Shown: positions 42,189 through 50,940, counted from the stretch's first letter. The stretch is 64,000 nucleotides of DNA from CADEDV01 sp036383515 (GCA_036383515.1 DASVOE010000029.1:1-64000), one strand, 5' to 3'. Made by a program: numbers and translations. The notes: generated from the sequence alone by a model not told the origin.

Positions 42189-43398
42189 ATGCCACTGCCT
42201 TCTTCACCAAATCTGCCGCCTCGCTCAATAAAATAGCCGACTGCACTTTCAACCCGCTTTCGTCGATCAGTTTCTTTGCTTCTTCAGCATTGGTACCTTG
42301 TAAACGAACAATGATCGGTATATTAATATTACCTAAATTTTTATACGCATCAATTACACCCTGCGCCACACGATCACAACGAACGATGCCACCAAAGATG
42401 TTGATCAGGATGGCTTTCACAGCAGGGTCTTTCATGATGATTTTAAAACCAGCTTCTACCGTTTGTGCATTCGCAGTACCACCTACATCCAAAAAGTTAG
42501 CCGGCTCACCACCACTCAGCTTGATCATATCCATGGTAGCCATTGCCAGTCCAGCGCCGTTTACCATACAGCCTACATTGCCATCCAGTTTCACAAAATT
42601 CAGGTTATACTTACCAGCTTCTACTTCGGTAGGATCTTCTTCCGTTGTATCTCTTAAGGAAGCAAGATCGGCATGACGCATCAGTGAGTTTTCATCCAAC
42701 CCCATTTTACAGTCCACTGCAATGATCTTATCATCAGATGCTTTGAACAAAGGGTTTATCTCCAGCATCGAACAATCCAAACCTACATAAGCGTTGTATA
42801 AATTAGTAACAAACTTTACGCAATTCTTAAACGCTTCACCGCTCAATCCCAGGTTAAAAGCGATCTTTCTTGCCTGGAAACCCTGCAACCCACCCGAAGG
42901 ATGCACCCACTCTTTAAATATTTTTTCCGGTGTATCATGTGCTACATCTTCAATATTCATTCCGCCTTCGGTGCTATACATGATCACGTTCTGGCCTTTG
43001 CTGCGATCAAGTAGTATGGAGAGATAAAATTCTTTTCTTTCGCTGGGACCATCATAATACATATCGGCCGCTACATAAATTTTGTTCACCACTTTACCGG
43101 CAGGTCCTGTTTGGACGGTTACCAGTGTGCCTCCTAATATTTTACTGGCAAACTCCTGGATATCTTCTAATGACTTTGCCACTTTCACTCCATTAATTCC
43201 ATTTTCTTTCACGGTTCCTTTGCCCCGGCCGCCTGCATGTATCTGAGCTTTTACTACAGCGAATTTGCTGCCTGTCTGTGTTTTTATCTGGCGATAAGCA
43301 TCTTCAGCTTCCTGCACAGTGGTACAGGCAAATCCTTCCTGCACGGGTACATTGTATTTTTTGAGTAATTCCTTAGCCTGGTATTCGTGGAGATTCAT
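42187..43398 (-). CDS. sucC: succinate--CoA ligase (ADP-forming), beta subunit
   Basis: TCA-cycle enzyme subunit that makes ATP from succinyl-CoA with SucD. 403 residues. Start MNLHEYQAKELLKKYNVPVQEGFA, ATP-grasp loop QIHAGGRGKGTV (about 51-62), LEINPLF (metal site), and DVGGTANAQTVEAGFKIIMKD...NIFGGIVRCDRVAQGVI (CoA/phosphate region). Full length and typical. No sucD in the window, so the subunits are coded in separate places, which is common in Bacteroidota. Confidence 0.97.
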   Translation of the reverse strand: MNLHEYQAKELLKKYNVPVQEGFACTTVQEAEDAYRQIKTQTGSKFAVVKAQIHAGGRGKGTVKENGINGVKVAKSLEDIQEFASKILGGTLVTVQTGPAGKVVNKIYVAADMYYDGPSERKEFYLSILLDRSKGQNVIMYSTEGGMNIEDVAHDTPEKIFKEWVHPSGGLQGFQARKIAFNLGLSGEAFKNCVKFVTNLYNAYVGLDCSMLEINPLFKASDDKIIAVDCKMGLDENSLMRHADLASLRDTTEEDPTEVEAGKYNLNFVKLDGNVGCMVNGAGLAMATMDMIKLSGGEPANFLDVGGTANAQTVEAGFKIIMKDPAVKAILINIFGGIVRCDRVAQGVIDAYKNLGNINIPIIVRLQGTNAEEAKKLIDESGLKVQSAILLSEAADLVKKAVA

Positions 43399-43532
43399 AC
43401 GGGAAAAATTTTGTGGCGAAGATAAGAAAGGCAGGTGATAGATAATGGACGACAGGTGAGAGCAGCGGATATTTTTTTGCTATCTTCCGCCTCTTTGGGC
43501 ATCGCCTGTTTTTATCTTATTTATTTTACTGT

Positions 43533-44339
43533 ATGAAATGGTTATTGCTATACTCTATTATTGTTGTTAGTTCCTGTGCTCCGGCAATAAAAATAAACTG
43601 GCCGGAAAGAAGTTCATCGGTTTCCGGGCATGATTTCTATCAACAGGCTGCAAAGGCCGCATGGAAACAAAGGGATTCAATGGCAGTAAAAGAAATTCTC
43701 GCCGGGAATGTGCCTTATTTTCTGAAAAAATTTGTACCCGTAAAAATATCCATCACCGATTCTGCAAGCGGAAAAACGATTCATGCCACTTATTATGTAT
43801 CGCCGGACTATCTCAGCATTGGCACTAAGGATAATTGGGCAAGAATTCCTTTAACGCCAATGGCGGCGCAGCAGATTGCGGACAAGCTGGATTGTTTTTT
43901 ACCTACCCGCAAAATGGTGAATGATATTTATAAAGCAGCGAGTGTAAAACTGGAGCCGGTACCAATGTTTGCTTTCAGGGACAGCACTGTTACCATGTGG
44001 CATCATCATCTGATCATTGAAGGACAGCGAAAGGGTAAGAAGGGCTTGATAGCCGGTATAAAAAAAGATGTGGTGATCAGTGGTAAAATACCAAGAGATA
44101 CCCGCCCTGACCGGGAAGCGATCTACGGCTGGCACAAACCGGATGGTCAGCCTATCCAGCCATTATACACCGGGCATATCAATTGGTGGGTAGACTATAG
44201 CCATGGCATTCGTTTAGTATATAATAAAGTAAAAGTGGATGGTAAATGGATGCGCTACGAGGATGTATTAAAAGATCCGGTTTTACAAAAATTGTTATGT
44301 GATGAAGAGTATTGTGATTTTACCCGGTATGCATATTGA
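43533..44339 (+). CDS. lipoprotein of unknown function
   Basis: 268 residues. Lipoprotein signal MKWLLLYSIIVVSSCAP (lipobox). No family recognised by eye. Distinct features: a mixed alpha/beta body (KISITDSASGKTIHATYYVSPDYLSIG), KKDVVISGKI, and HINWWVDYSHGIRLVYNKVKVDGKWMRYEDVLKDP near the end. The DYSHG with conserved Trp/His suggests a hydrolase or binding site, but this is only an impression. It is 40 bp from the purine nucleoside phosphorylase gene, which has its own -7 box. Confidence 0.72.
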   Translation: MKWLLLYSIIVVSSCAPAIKINWPERSSSVSGHDFYQQAAKAAWKQRDSMAVKEILAGNVPYFLKKFVPVKISITDSASGKTIHATYYVSPDYLSIGTKDNWARIPLTPMAAQQIADKLDCFLPTRKMVNDIYKAASVKLEPVPMFAFRDSTVTMWHHHLIIEGQRKGKKGLIAGIKKDVVISGKIPRDTRPDREAIYGWHKPDGQPIQPLYTGHINWWVDYSHGIRLVYNKVKVDGKWMRYEDVLKDPVLQKLLCDEEYCDFTRYAY

Positions 44340-44351
44340 CTTTTTTTTCTG

Positions 44352-44359
44352 TACGTTTG
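44352..44359 (+). promoter_or_regulatory. candidate -7 box of the phosphorylase gene
   Basis: TACGTTTG, perfect TAnnTTTG, 19 bp before the ATG; the nearest TTG is 13 bp upstream, shorter than usual. Confidence 0.4.
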
Positions 44360-44378
44360 TCCACTTATCTGCAGTTAT

Positions 44379-45206
44379 ATGAGCACCAAAAAAACAATGA
44401 AAGAGCTGAAGGAAACGGTTAAGTTTCTTCAAAAACAATACAAGCATGTACCAGGCGTGGGCATTGTATTGGGCAGTGGCCTTGGCAATTTTGTGAACGA
44501 GATCGAAATAGAAAAAGAAGTGGCGTATGAAGACATACCCCATTTCCCTGTATCAACCGTAGAAGGTCACAAAGGCAAACTCATTTTTGGCAAGCTGAGT
44601 GGTAAAACCGTTGTGGCGATGGCTGGCCGGTTTCATTTTTATGAAGGATATGCAGCGCAGGATGTAGTATATCCTATCCGGGTGATGAAACTCCTGGGTA
44701 TTGAAACGTTATTATTATCGAATGCAGCAGGTGGTGTTAATCCTTCCTTCAATGTTGGTGATATCATGATCATCAAAGACCATGTAAGCTTATTTACACC
44801 CAATCCTCTTATTGGCAGAAACATTGCTGAATTCGGTCCCCGCTTTCCCGATATGAGCGAGCCGTATAAAAAAGAACTAATCACTAAAGCAAAAGATATA
44901 GCCAGCCGGTTCAATTATGATGTGAAGGAAGGCGTATACCTGGCAGTAACGGGCCCTACGTTTGAAACAAGAGCTGAATACAAACTGATTCATGTACTCG
45001 GTGCTGATGTGGTTGGCATGAGTACGGTACAGGAAGCCATTGTGGCGAATCACATGGGACTCTCTGTATTTGCCATGAGCGTGGTTACCGATGTAGGTAT
45101 CCGGGAAGAAGACAACATTATTACGCATGAAGAAGTACTGGAAGCAGCCAAACACGCCGAACCTAAATTAGCAACCATCTTTAAAGAATTGATAGCAGCC
45201 ATTTAA
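44379..45206 (+). CDS. punA: purine-nucleoside phosphorylase (trimeric type)
   Basis: Splits purine nucleosides with phosphate into base and ribose-1-phosphate for salvage. 275 residues. Motifs: GIVLGSGLGNFVNEIE (phosphate loop), VEGHKGKLIFGKLSGK, AMAGRFHFYEGY (His for phosphate), LLSNAAGGVNPSFNVGDIMIIKDH, and TGPTFETRAEYKLIHVLGADVVGMSTVQEAIVANH (purine site). Matches the 31-kDa trimeric PNP family. A hairpin follows at 45223-45240. Confidence 0.96.
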   Translation: MSTKKTMKELKETVKFLQKQYKHVPGVGIVLGSGLGNFVNEIEIEKEVAYEDIPHFPVSTVEGHKGKLIFGKLSGKTVVAMAGRFHFYEGYAAQDVVYPIRVMKLLGIETLLLSNAAGGVNPSFNVGDIMIIKDHVSLFTPNPLIGRNIAEFGPRFPDMSEPYKKELITKAKDIASRFNYDVKEGVYLAVTGPTFETRAEYKLIHVLGADVVGMSTVQEAIVANHMGLSVFAMSVVTDVGIREEDNIITHEEVLEAAKHAEPKLATIFKELIAAI

Positions 45207-45222
45207 CAAAATGAAATTAGCA

Positions 45223-45249
45223 ATCCGATAACGATCGGATGTATTTTTG
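45223..45249 (+). terminator. hairpin after punA, overlapping the next promoter
   Basis: ATCCGAT, loop AACG, ATCGGAT, then GTATTTTTG. The T run also contains TATTTTTG (45242-45249), a TAnnTTTG box 35 bp before the CTG start of the porin gene. No -33 TTG is evident. Confidence 0.6.
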
Positions 45250-45284
45250 CGACGTTATTTTGCCTGTTCAATTAAAACTGTACA

Positions 45285-47330
45285 CTGAGAAATCAACTTA
45301 CATACCTGCTGCTGATAGGGCTTCTCATTTTTTCAACGGATATGCTGGCACAGGATCCTATCCGCAGCTTTGGCAACAGGATAAAAAGTATAGGAGGCGC
45401 TAGCCAGGGTAGTGGCGGTAAGGATAGCCTGCAACGAAGAGATAAAAATGCTGATTCCATTACGATCCACTACCGTTATCTCGATTCTACCCGCAATTAC
45501 CTGATTGATTCTTCCATCAACGATTACACTACACGATTTCCTATTCCTGCCACTAACATTTACCTGGGTAATAATGGAACGGCTTCCCGTTCTCTTTTAT
45601 TTTCTCCCCGTTTTACAGCCGGTTGGGATCCGGGCTTTCATGCCCTCGATATTTATAAATGGAAATTAGAACGCATAAGATTTTTTAATACCACCCGTCC
45701 GTATTCTGAATTGAATTATGCCCTGGGCAGCCGTTCCGAACAACTGATCGAAGTATTTCACACGCAAAACATAAAACCCAACTGGAATTTTTCATTCAAC
45801 TACCGCCTTATTAATTCTCCCGGTTTTTTCAAGAATCAAAAAACAAATCATAATAATTATTTAGTGAATTCCTGGTACCGTTCGGTGAACCAGCGTTACA
45901 ATAATTATTTTACTGTTTTACAAAACAAATTACAGGCATCTGAAAATGGCGGTATGAAGGATGATAAGGATTATCTTAATGATCCTATTTATAAAGACCG
46001 TTATAATATTGATACCAAACTTGGTGGTGACAATCCTATTGGGTTAGATTTTTTCAATACAAAAATTGGTACGGGAAATAAGTACAGTGAATTTACAGTA
46101 TTGATGCGCCAGCAATATGATTTTGGCCGGAAAGATTCCATCGTTACGGATTCAACTGTTATTCCCCTGTTTTATCCACGATTACGATTTGAACATACCA
46201 TTTCGTACAGCACTTATAAATATGTGTATGCCGATAACCCGTTTGTGAGTAGTACTTCGGTTTATGAACCTGACTCAGCTTATTATAAGGACAATTATAA
46301 TTATGAGATCCCGTCCAGTGATACGGTTTATTTCCGTGATCGCTGGAAGGAGATTGTCAACGATTTTTCTATTTACCAGTTTCCGGATGCAAAGAACCAG
46401 CAACAATTTATCAAATTGGGTATTGCGGTTCAAAATCTCACGGGTGAGTTCAGGACATTGAAGAAATCGTTTTACAATGTGTATGGTCACGCCGAATATC
46501 GCAACAAGACCCGCAACCTGAAATGGGATATTGAAGCCAATGGTAAATTATATTTTACCGGTCTTAATGCCGGCGATTACCAGGCGTATGCCAGTCTGCA
46601 GCGGCTATTGGGTAAAAAGATTGGCTACCTGCAACTGGGTTTTGAAAATGTGAACCGTACTCCGTCTTTTATTTTTGACAGCCGGAGCAGTTTTTATTTT
46701 TTGCCCACCGCTATTGATTTCAAAAAAGAGAACAGCACTCATTTTTTTGCTTCGGTCTATCAGCCTGCATTTAAATTAAAATTGACGGGCCATTATTACC
46801 TGCTTACTAACTATACCTATATTACTAAATTTTCGCAGTTGAAACAGGAGAATGCCTTATTCAACGTGTTGCAGATCGGTTTACAAAAAACGATCAGGTT
46901 GAGTAAACGATGGAACTGGCATGCTGATGTTTATTTCCAACAGGCAATCGGGAATGCACCGGCAAATCTCCCCCAACTATTTACCCGCAACAGGATCGGT
47001 TATGAAGGTAATCTCGGTCTCAAAAATCTGGACATTGCTTTTGGTTTGGAAGTTCGCTACCATAGCCCTTATAAAGCGGATAATTATTCCCCGGTTACAG
47101 GCCAGTTCTTTTACCAGGATAGTATCACTATTCGCGACAAGACACCTGATATCGCTGCCTATGTTCATTTCAGGATCAAGGGCATCAAATTCTATATACG
47201 GGGTGAAAACCTGAATACGATGCGTGACCTCGGGGGATTTGGATTTACCAATAACAACCTGGCTGCACCAGGTTGTCCTTATCCCGGACTCGTCATACGA
47301 TTTGGTATTTTCTGGAGCTTTGTTAACTGA
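45285..47330 (+). CDS. putative porin (Porin_10-like outer membrane barrel), CTG start
   Basis: 681 residues if begun at CTG 45285. The first ATG (45342) would leave only MLAQ before the mature protein, but the same frame upstream reads LRNQLTYLLLIGLLIFSTDMLAQ, a complete signal peptide preceded by an in-frame TAA at 45273. The only plausible start between that stop and the hydrophobic core is CTG. The mature part is full of alternating aromatic strands (for example LNYALGSRSEQLIEVFHTQNI, RNLKWDIEANGKLYFTG) and ends YPGLVIRFGIFWSFVN, a C-terminal barrel strand. It fits the large putative-porin family of Bacteroidota. Confidence 0.82.
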   Translation: MRNQLTYLLLIGLLIFSTDMLAQDPIRSFGNRIKSIGGASQGSGGKDSLQRRDKNADSITIHYRYLDSTRNYLIDSSINDYTTRFPIPATNIYLGNNGTASRSLLFSPRFTAGWDPGFHALDIYKWKLERIRFFNTTRPYSELNYALGSRSEQLIEVFHTQNIKPNWNFSFNYRLINSPGFFKNQKTNHNNYLVNSWYRSVNQRYNNYFTVLQNKLQASENGGMKDDKDYLNDPIYKDRYNIDTKLGGDNPIGLDFFNTKIGTGNKYSEFTVLMRQQYDFGRKDSIVTDSTVIPLFYPRLRFEHTISYSTYKYVYADNPFVSSTSVYEPDSAYYKDNYNYEIPSSDTVYFRDRWKEIVNDFSIYQFPDAKNQQQFIKLGIAVQNLTGEFRTLKKSFYNVYGHAEYRNKTRNLKWDIEANGKLYFTGLNAGDYQAYASLQRLLGKKIGYLQLGFENVNRTPSFIFDSRSSFYFLPTAIDFKKENSTHFFASVYQPAFKLKLTGHYYLLTNYTYITKFSQLKQENALFNVLQIGLQKTIRLSKRWNWHADVYFQQAIGNAPANLPQLFTRNRIGYEGNLGLKNLDIAFGLEVRYHSPYKADNYSPVTGQFFYQDSITIRDKTPDIAAYVHFRIKGIKFYIRGENLNTMRDLGGFGFTNNNLAAPGCPYPGLVIRFGIFWSFVN

Positions 47331-47365
47331 CAGCCAATTTGTTGGCAATAATTTATGACCGGTAA

Positions 47366-47396
47366 TTGAAAACTTGCCAATTGCGTGTTACCTTTG
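47366..47396 (+). promoter_or_regulatory. promoter of the metal-handling locus
   Basis: TTG at 47366-47368, 20 bp, TACCTTTG at 47389-47396: both elements perfect with normal spacing. The box ends 8 bp before the ATG. Confidence 0.7.
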
Positions 47397-47404
47397 ATCT
47401 GTTC

Positions 47405-47797
47405 ATGAAAAAGCTTATTGCATCCATAGTGGCAGTTTGTTATTTCGTAGTTAGTTGCGGAGTAGTGATCAATTTCCATTATTGTATGAACCAGTTGGCT
47501 TCAACCTCTCTTTTTTCTGTAGAAGCAAAGAAATGTAGCCAGTGTGGCATGGAAATTCATCAATCCAGCGGATGCTGTCACGATGAGGTGAAGATCGTAA
47601 AGATGAATGATGATCAGAATAAAACACTGATCGCTTCTTACGAGATACCTTCCTTTGAGCCTATCGCTATTACCCCTTCTGTATATATTGTCGCTGCATT
47701 TTATCATGCAGATGAACAACGTCATTTTCACAATCATTCCCCGCCTTTATTATCTGCACAGGATACTTACCTGCAGAATAACGTTTTCAGGATTTGA
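47405..47797 (+). CDS. HYC_CC_PP family protein
   Basis: 130 residues from the ATG at 47405. N-terminal membrane/signal segment MKKLIASIVAVCYFVVSCG, then the motifs that name this family: INFHYCMN (HYC, about 33-35), SSGCCHDE (CC), and HNHSPPLLSAQ (PP) near the C-terminus. Extra Cys (KKCSQCGM) and several His give likely metal ligands. The family is Bacteroidota-specific and of unknown function, often near HMA proteins and copper genes, as here. I infer a periplasmic metal-binding role. The longer in-frame start at 47366 precedes the promoter box and is rejected. Confidence 0.85.
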   Translation: MKKLIASIVAVCYFVVSCGVVINFHYCMNQLASTSLFSVEAKKCSQCGMEIHQSSGCCHDEVKIVKMNDDQNKTLIASYEIPSFEPIAITPSVYIVAAFYHADEQRHFHNHSPPLLSAQDTYLQNNVFRI

Positions 47798-47820
47798 GAT
47801 AATTAATAGTGAATCAATGG

Positions 47821-47841
47821 TGACCCGATAGCTATCGGTCA
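47821..47841. repeat. CCGATAGCTATCGG palindrome, copy 1
   Basis: TGACC, core CGATAGCTATCG, GGTCA. A closely similar palindrome occurs at 63596-63621. Confidence 0.55.
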
Positions 47842-47915
47842 TGAATGAACCACTTACTGATGTATGCACTTTAAACAGCCGTATATTAATTATTTTATCT
47901 TAAAAAATTACAATC

Positions 47916-48416
47916 ATGAAAACGTTGAAAATATCTTCCTGCCTAGCTTTTTTTATGACAATCACAATCCTGAGTTTGCCGAAGGATTCTGTTGCCCAAA
48001 CTACCAAAACAGAATCATTTAAAGTTTCTGGTAACTGTGGCATGTGTAAATCTAAAATTGAAAAAGCAGCTAAAGATGCTGGTGCCAGCACAGCTGAATG
48101 GAACGAAGAAACCAAAGAGCTGACCGTAAAGTATAAAAGCACTTCTACTAATACAGCAAAGATCCAGAAAAGCATAGCTGCTGTGGGTTATGATAACGCA
48201 GGATTTAAAGCTACTGATATCGCTTACAAAAAATTGCATGGCTGCTGCCAGTATGATCGCACTGCTGACACTAAAACAGCCAGCTGTTGCTCAGCCGGTG
48301 AAAAATGTGAAATGAAAGATGGCAAATGCACAGACATGTCAGCTTGCAAAGACAAAGGTTGCTGCGATGCAAATGGTGTTTGTAAAGCCGATTGCTGTAA
48401 AAAAGCAGATCATTAA
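47916..48416 (+). CDS. HMA-domain protein with cysteine-rich tail
   Basis: 166 residues. Signal peptide (MKTLKISSCLAFFMTITILSLPKDSVAQ), then a heavy-metal-associated domain with KVSGNCGMCKSKIEKAAKDAGA (CxxC, about 38-41) and beta-alpha-beta spacing as in Atx1/CopZ. The last about 55 residues carry many Cys in pairs (GCCQ, SCCS, CEMK, CTDMSACKDKGCCDANGVCKADCCK), a metallothionein-like tail. It would be a periplasmic Cu+ or similar soft-metal chaperone or sponge. 18 bp before the next HMA gene. Confidence 0.88.
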   Translation: MKTLKISSCLAFFMTITILSLPKDSVAQTTKTESFKVSGNCGMCKSKIEKAAKDAGASTAEWNEETKELTVKYKSTSTNTAKIQKSIAAVGYDNAGFKATDIAYKKLHGCCQYDRTADTKTASCCSAGEKCEMKDGKCTDMSACKDKGCCDANGVCKADCCKKADH

Positions 48417-48434
48417 TCTTTAAATAGTAAGATC

Positions 48435-48980
48435 ATGAGGACTCTATTGTTAATGATAGCAATGGCCTTTATGACTGTGTCTGCACAAGCCCAGTTTACA
48501 AAGGCAACGCTGCAGGCTACAGGATTAACCTGTGCCATGTGCAGTAAAGCGATCAATAATGCTTTGCAGGCTGTTCCTTTTATTGAATCGGTGAAATCTG
48601 ATATTAAAAATTCTGCTTTCAATATTGTATTTAAATCCGGCGCAACTGTTGATATTGATGCCATAAAGAACGCCGTGGAGGATGCAGGATTTTCAGTAGG
48701 CAGTCTCAAACTAACCGGCAACTTCAATGAAATGAAAGTGACAAATGATGAGCATGTGCAGATCGGTAATACCAGCTTTCATTTTTTAGATGTGAAAGAC
48801 CAGGTATTAAATGGCGAGAGAAGCATAACCGTAGTAGACAAAAATTTTGTGACGGCGAAACAATTCAAGAAGATCAGTTCGTCCACAAAAATGAGTTGTG
48901 TGCAAACGGGTAAAGCTGCTTCCTGTTGCACCAAAGAGGGTGTGCCTGCAAATGCAAGAATATATCATGTAACTATTTAA
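48435..48980 (+). CDS. second periplasmic HMA-domain protein
   Basis: 181 residues. Signal peptide MRTLLLMIAMAFMTVSAQAQ, HMA domain with ATGLTCAMCSKAINNAL (CxxC around residue 34), then a beta-rich C-terminal region (VTNDEHVQIGNTSFHFLDVKDQVLNG) with a late Cys group (SCVQTGKAASCCTKEG). It may pair with the preceding HMA protein or take the metal from it. The gene is followed by a 13-bp-stem terminator. Confidence 0.88.
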   Translation: MRTLLLMIAMAFMTVSAQAQFTKATLQATGLTCAMCSKAINNALQAVPFIESVKSDIKNSAFNIVFKSGATVDIDAIKNAVEDAGFSVGSLKLTGNFNEMKVTNDEHVQIGNTSFHFLDVKDQVLNGERSITVVDKNFVTAKQFKKISSSTKMSCVQTGKAASCCTKEGVPANARIYHVTI

Positions 48981-48988
48981 AAAAAATC

Positions 48989-49022
48989 AGCTTCTCTCTT
49001 CAAAAGAAGAGAGAAGCTTTTA
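48989..49022 (+). terminator. terminator inside the metal-handling locus
   Basis: AGCTTCTCTCTTC, loop AAAA, GAAGAGAGAAGCT then TTTTAAA: a perfect 13-bp stem. It lies between the second HMA gene and the TlpA gene, which starts 11 bp later, so the downstream genes may rely on read-through. Confidence 0.9.
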
Positions 49023-49032
49023 AATTAAATCT

Positions 49033-49521
49033 ATGACGAGCCAGCAAAAAATTCTTTTTATTTCTTTTTTGATCATTTCCTGTTCACTTGCTGCGCAACC
49101 CCGCCAGGGAATGCCGGCAGATGAAATTGCTTTGCCAACTGTGAACGGTGATACCCTCAGGTTATCCTCATTAAAAGGAAAAGTGGTGCTGATCGACTTC
49201 TGGGCATCGTGGTGCGGACCTTGCCGTGCAGCTAATAAAGGGCTTACTAAACTTTATCCTAAATACAAGGACAAAGGTTTTGAAATAATGTCCATTTCAT
49301 TGGATGAGAGTGAGGAGGCATGGAAAAAAGCCATTGCCAAAGACAAAATAACCTGGCTGCAGGTGATTGATAATGGCGGTTGGGGAGCTCTCACTGCAAA
49401 AGCCTGGAATATTTATGCGCTGCCTACTTCTTTTTTAATGGATAAAGAGGGACGACTGATCGCCATGGACCTGGAGAAAAAGGAATTGGAGAAAGCGTTA
49501 AAAGAATTGCTGGACAAATAG
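49033..49521 (+). CDS. TlpA-like periplasmic thiol-disulfide oxidoreductase
   Basis: 162 residues. Signal peptide (ILFISFLIISCSLAAQ) and a thioredoxin fold with DFWASWCGPCRAANKGL (CxxC, around residue 61), LPTSFLMDKEGRLIA with the cis-Pro region. TlpA/ResA-type proteins reduce periplasmic Cys, for instance in Cys-rich metal proteins or cytochrome c maturation. Its location among CxxC metal-binding proteins suggests it keeps their thiols reduced (inference). 14 bp before the next gene. Confidence 0.93.
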   Translation: MTSQQKILFISFLIISCSLAAQPRQGMPADEIALPTVNGDTLRLSSLKGKVVLIDFWASWCGPCRAANKGLTKLYPKYKDKGFEIMSISLDESEEAWKKAIAKDKITWLQVIDNGGWGALTAKAWNIYALPTSFLMDKEGRLIAMDLEKKELEKALKELLDK

Positions 49522-49535
49522 CCAAACCAAAATGT

Positions 49536-50366
49536 ATGACGAAGTTCTTTTTAATTGTTGCTTTTTTCATTTCGATAAAAGCAGCAGGCCAGGAATTGTA
49601 TGTTTACAGTGAACCGGCTTCCAATATGCCGGCACATTCTATCAGTACAAAACTGACCGGGCATTTTGTGACGAACGATAATATTTATCGTCGCCTTTCC
49701 CAACGCTACATGCCCGAGATCATGTTTGGGTTTAGTAAGAAAGTGATGGTACATATTTCTACTACGTTTGCGAACATGCACACCAATAATTTCAGGTTTG
49801 AATCTGTATCGCTATATGGCAAATACAGGTTTCTTTCCAGGGATAACCTGCATACTCATTTTCGTATGGCTGCATTCGCAGACGCTTCTTATACCCGTGT
49901 GCCTTTTCATTATGATGAGATTTCGTTGATGGGAGATAAGAGCGGGGTAGAGGCCGGGCTTATTGCCACACAGCTCTGGCATAAGTTTGCATTGAGTGGT
50001 ACTGTCAGTCATACCCAGGTATTGGACAGATCCAGGAATCATAAATTCATCTATGTGCCTGAGCGCAATTACCAATCGGTAAACTATGTATTGTCAGGCG
50101 GATATTTGCTGTTGCCCAGGGAGTATACTAATTACAAACAGCTTAATGTAAATTTCTATACTGAATTCCTCGCCCAGCAAACATTAGATCGTAAATCGCA
50201 TTATATTGATATGGCTCCTGCGTTGCAATTTATTTTTAACAGCAATGCCAAATTGAATATAGGTTACCGCTTTCAGTTAAGCAGTAATATGAACCGTATG
50301 TCCAAACAAAGCTGGCTGATAAGTTTTGAAAGAACATTTTTGAATGCATTAAAGGAAAAAAAATAA
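49536..50366 (+). CDS. outer membrane beta-barrel protein
   Basis: 276 residues. Signal peptide MTKFFLIVAFFISIKAAGQ, then regular amphipathic strands (SISTKLTGHFVTND, MPEIMFGFSKKVMVHISTTFANMH, SVSLYGKYRFLSRDN, LNVNFYTEFLAQQ, KLNIGYRFQLSSN, SWLISFERTFLNAL). About 12 strands can be counted. No family name. It sits between TlpA and the AraC-type regulator (overlapping the latter by one base), suggesting it is part of the same metal-related unit; perhaps an outer-membrane channel. Confidence 0.75.
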   Translation: MTKFFLIVAFFISIKAAGQELYVYSEPASNMPAHSISTKLTGHFVTNDNIYRRLSQRYMPEIMFGFSKKVMVHISTTFANMHTNNFRFESVSLYGKYRFLSRDNLHTHFRMAAFADASYTRVPFHYDEISLMGDKSGVEAGLIATQLWHKFALSGTVSHTQVLDRSRNHKFIYVPERNYQSVNYVLSGGYLLLPREYTNYKQLNVNFYTEFLAQQTLDRKSHYIDMAPALQFIFNSNAKLNIGYRFQLSSNMNRMSKQSWLISFERTFLNALKEKK

Positions 50367-50929
50367 TGCAGATACCCGTTAAGAATATGGTATGCGACAG
50401 GTGCATTAAAGTAGTAACGGATGTTTTTAATAACGCCGGGATCAGGATGAAGGAAATTCGGTTGGGTATGGTGGAAACGGAAGAGGAACTAACCGGCGAG
50501 CAACAGGCAGCAATAAGGTCAGTACTGGCAAAAGAAGGATTTGAGTGGCTGGATGATCAGAAAATAAAATTGGCTGAGCAGATCAAGCAGTCTATCATTC
50601 AGTTGGTGCATTACGGTAACCTGGATGAGATGAAAGAAAATCTTTCCCATTACCTATCTTTTAAATTGCATAAAGACTATCACTACCTCAGCAATATATT
50701 TTCTTCGGTGGAGAACACAACAATTGAACAGTATTTCATTTTGCAAAAGATTGAGAAGGTAAAAGAGTGGCTGGTGTATGATGAACTCACCCTGAATGAA
50801 ATGGCTTTCAAATTGGGTTATAGTAGTGTAGCTCATTTATCAGGACAGTTTAAAAAGATCACGGGATTTACTCCTACACAGTTCAAACAATTGAAAGACC
50901 ATCACCGCAAACCACTGGATAAAGTTTAG
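50366..50929 (+). CDS. AraC-family regulator with HMA-like metal-sensing N-terminus
   Basis: 187 residues. The first about 75 residues resemble an HMA domain (VKNMVCDRCIKVVTDVFNNAGIRMKEIRLGMVE, CxxC at residues 10 and 13; AIRSVLAKEGFEWLDD). The C-terminal about 100 residues hold the AraC DNA-binding domain (HLSNIF..., TLNEMAFKLGYSSVAHLSGQFKKITGFTPTQFKQ, second helix-turn-helix). It thus looks like a one-component cytoplasmic metal sensor. Its start codon overlaps the previous stop by one base. A 21-bp direct repeat (50941-50969) lies 11 bp after its stop, in front of the next gene. Confidence 0.88.
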   Translation: MQIPVKNMVCDRCIKVVTDVFNNAGIRMKEIRLGMVETEEELTGEQQAAIRSVLAKEGFEWLDDQKIKLAEQIKQSIIQLVHYGNLDEMKENLSHYLSFKLHKDYHYLSNIFSSVENTTIEQYFILQKIEKVKEWLVYDELTLNEMAFKLGYSSVAHLSGQFKKITGFTPTQFKQLKDHHRKPLDKV

Positions 50930-50940
50930 GATGGAAATAA

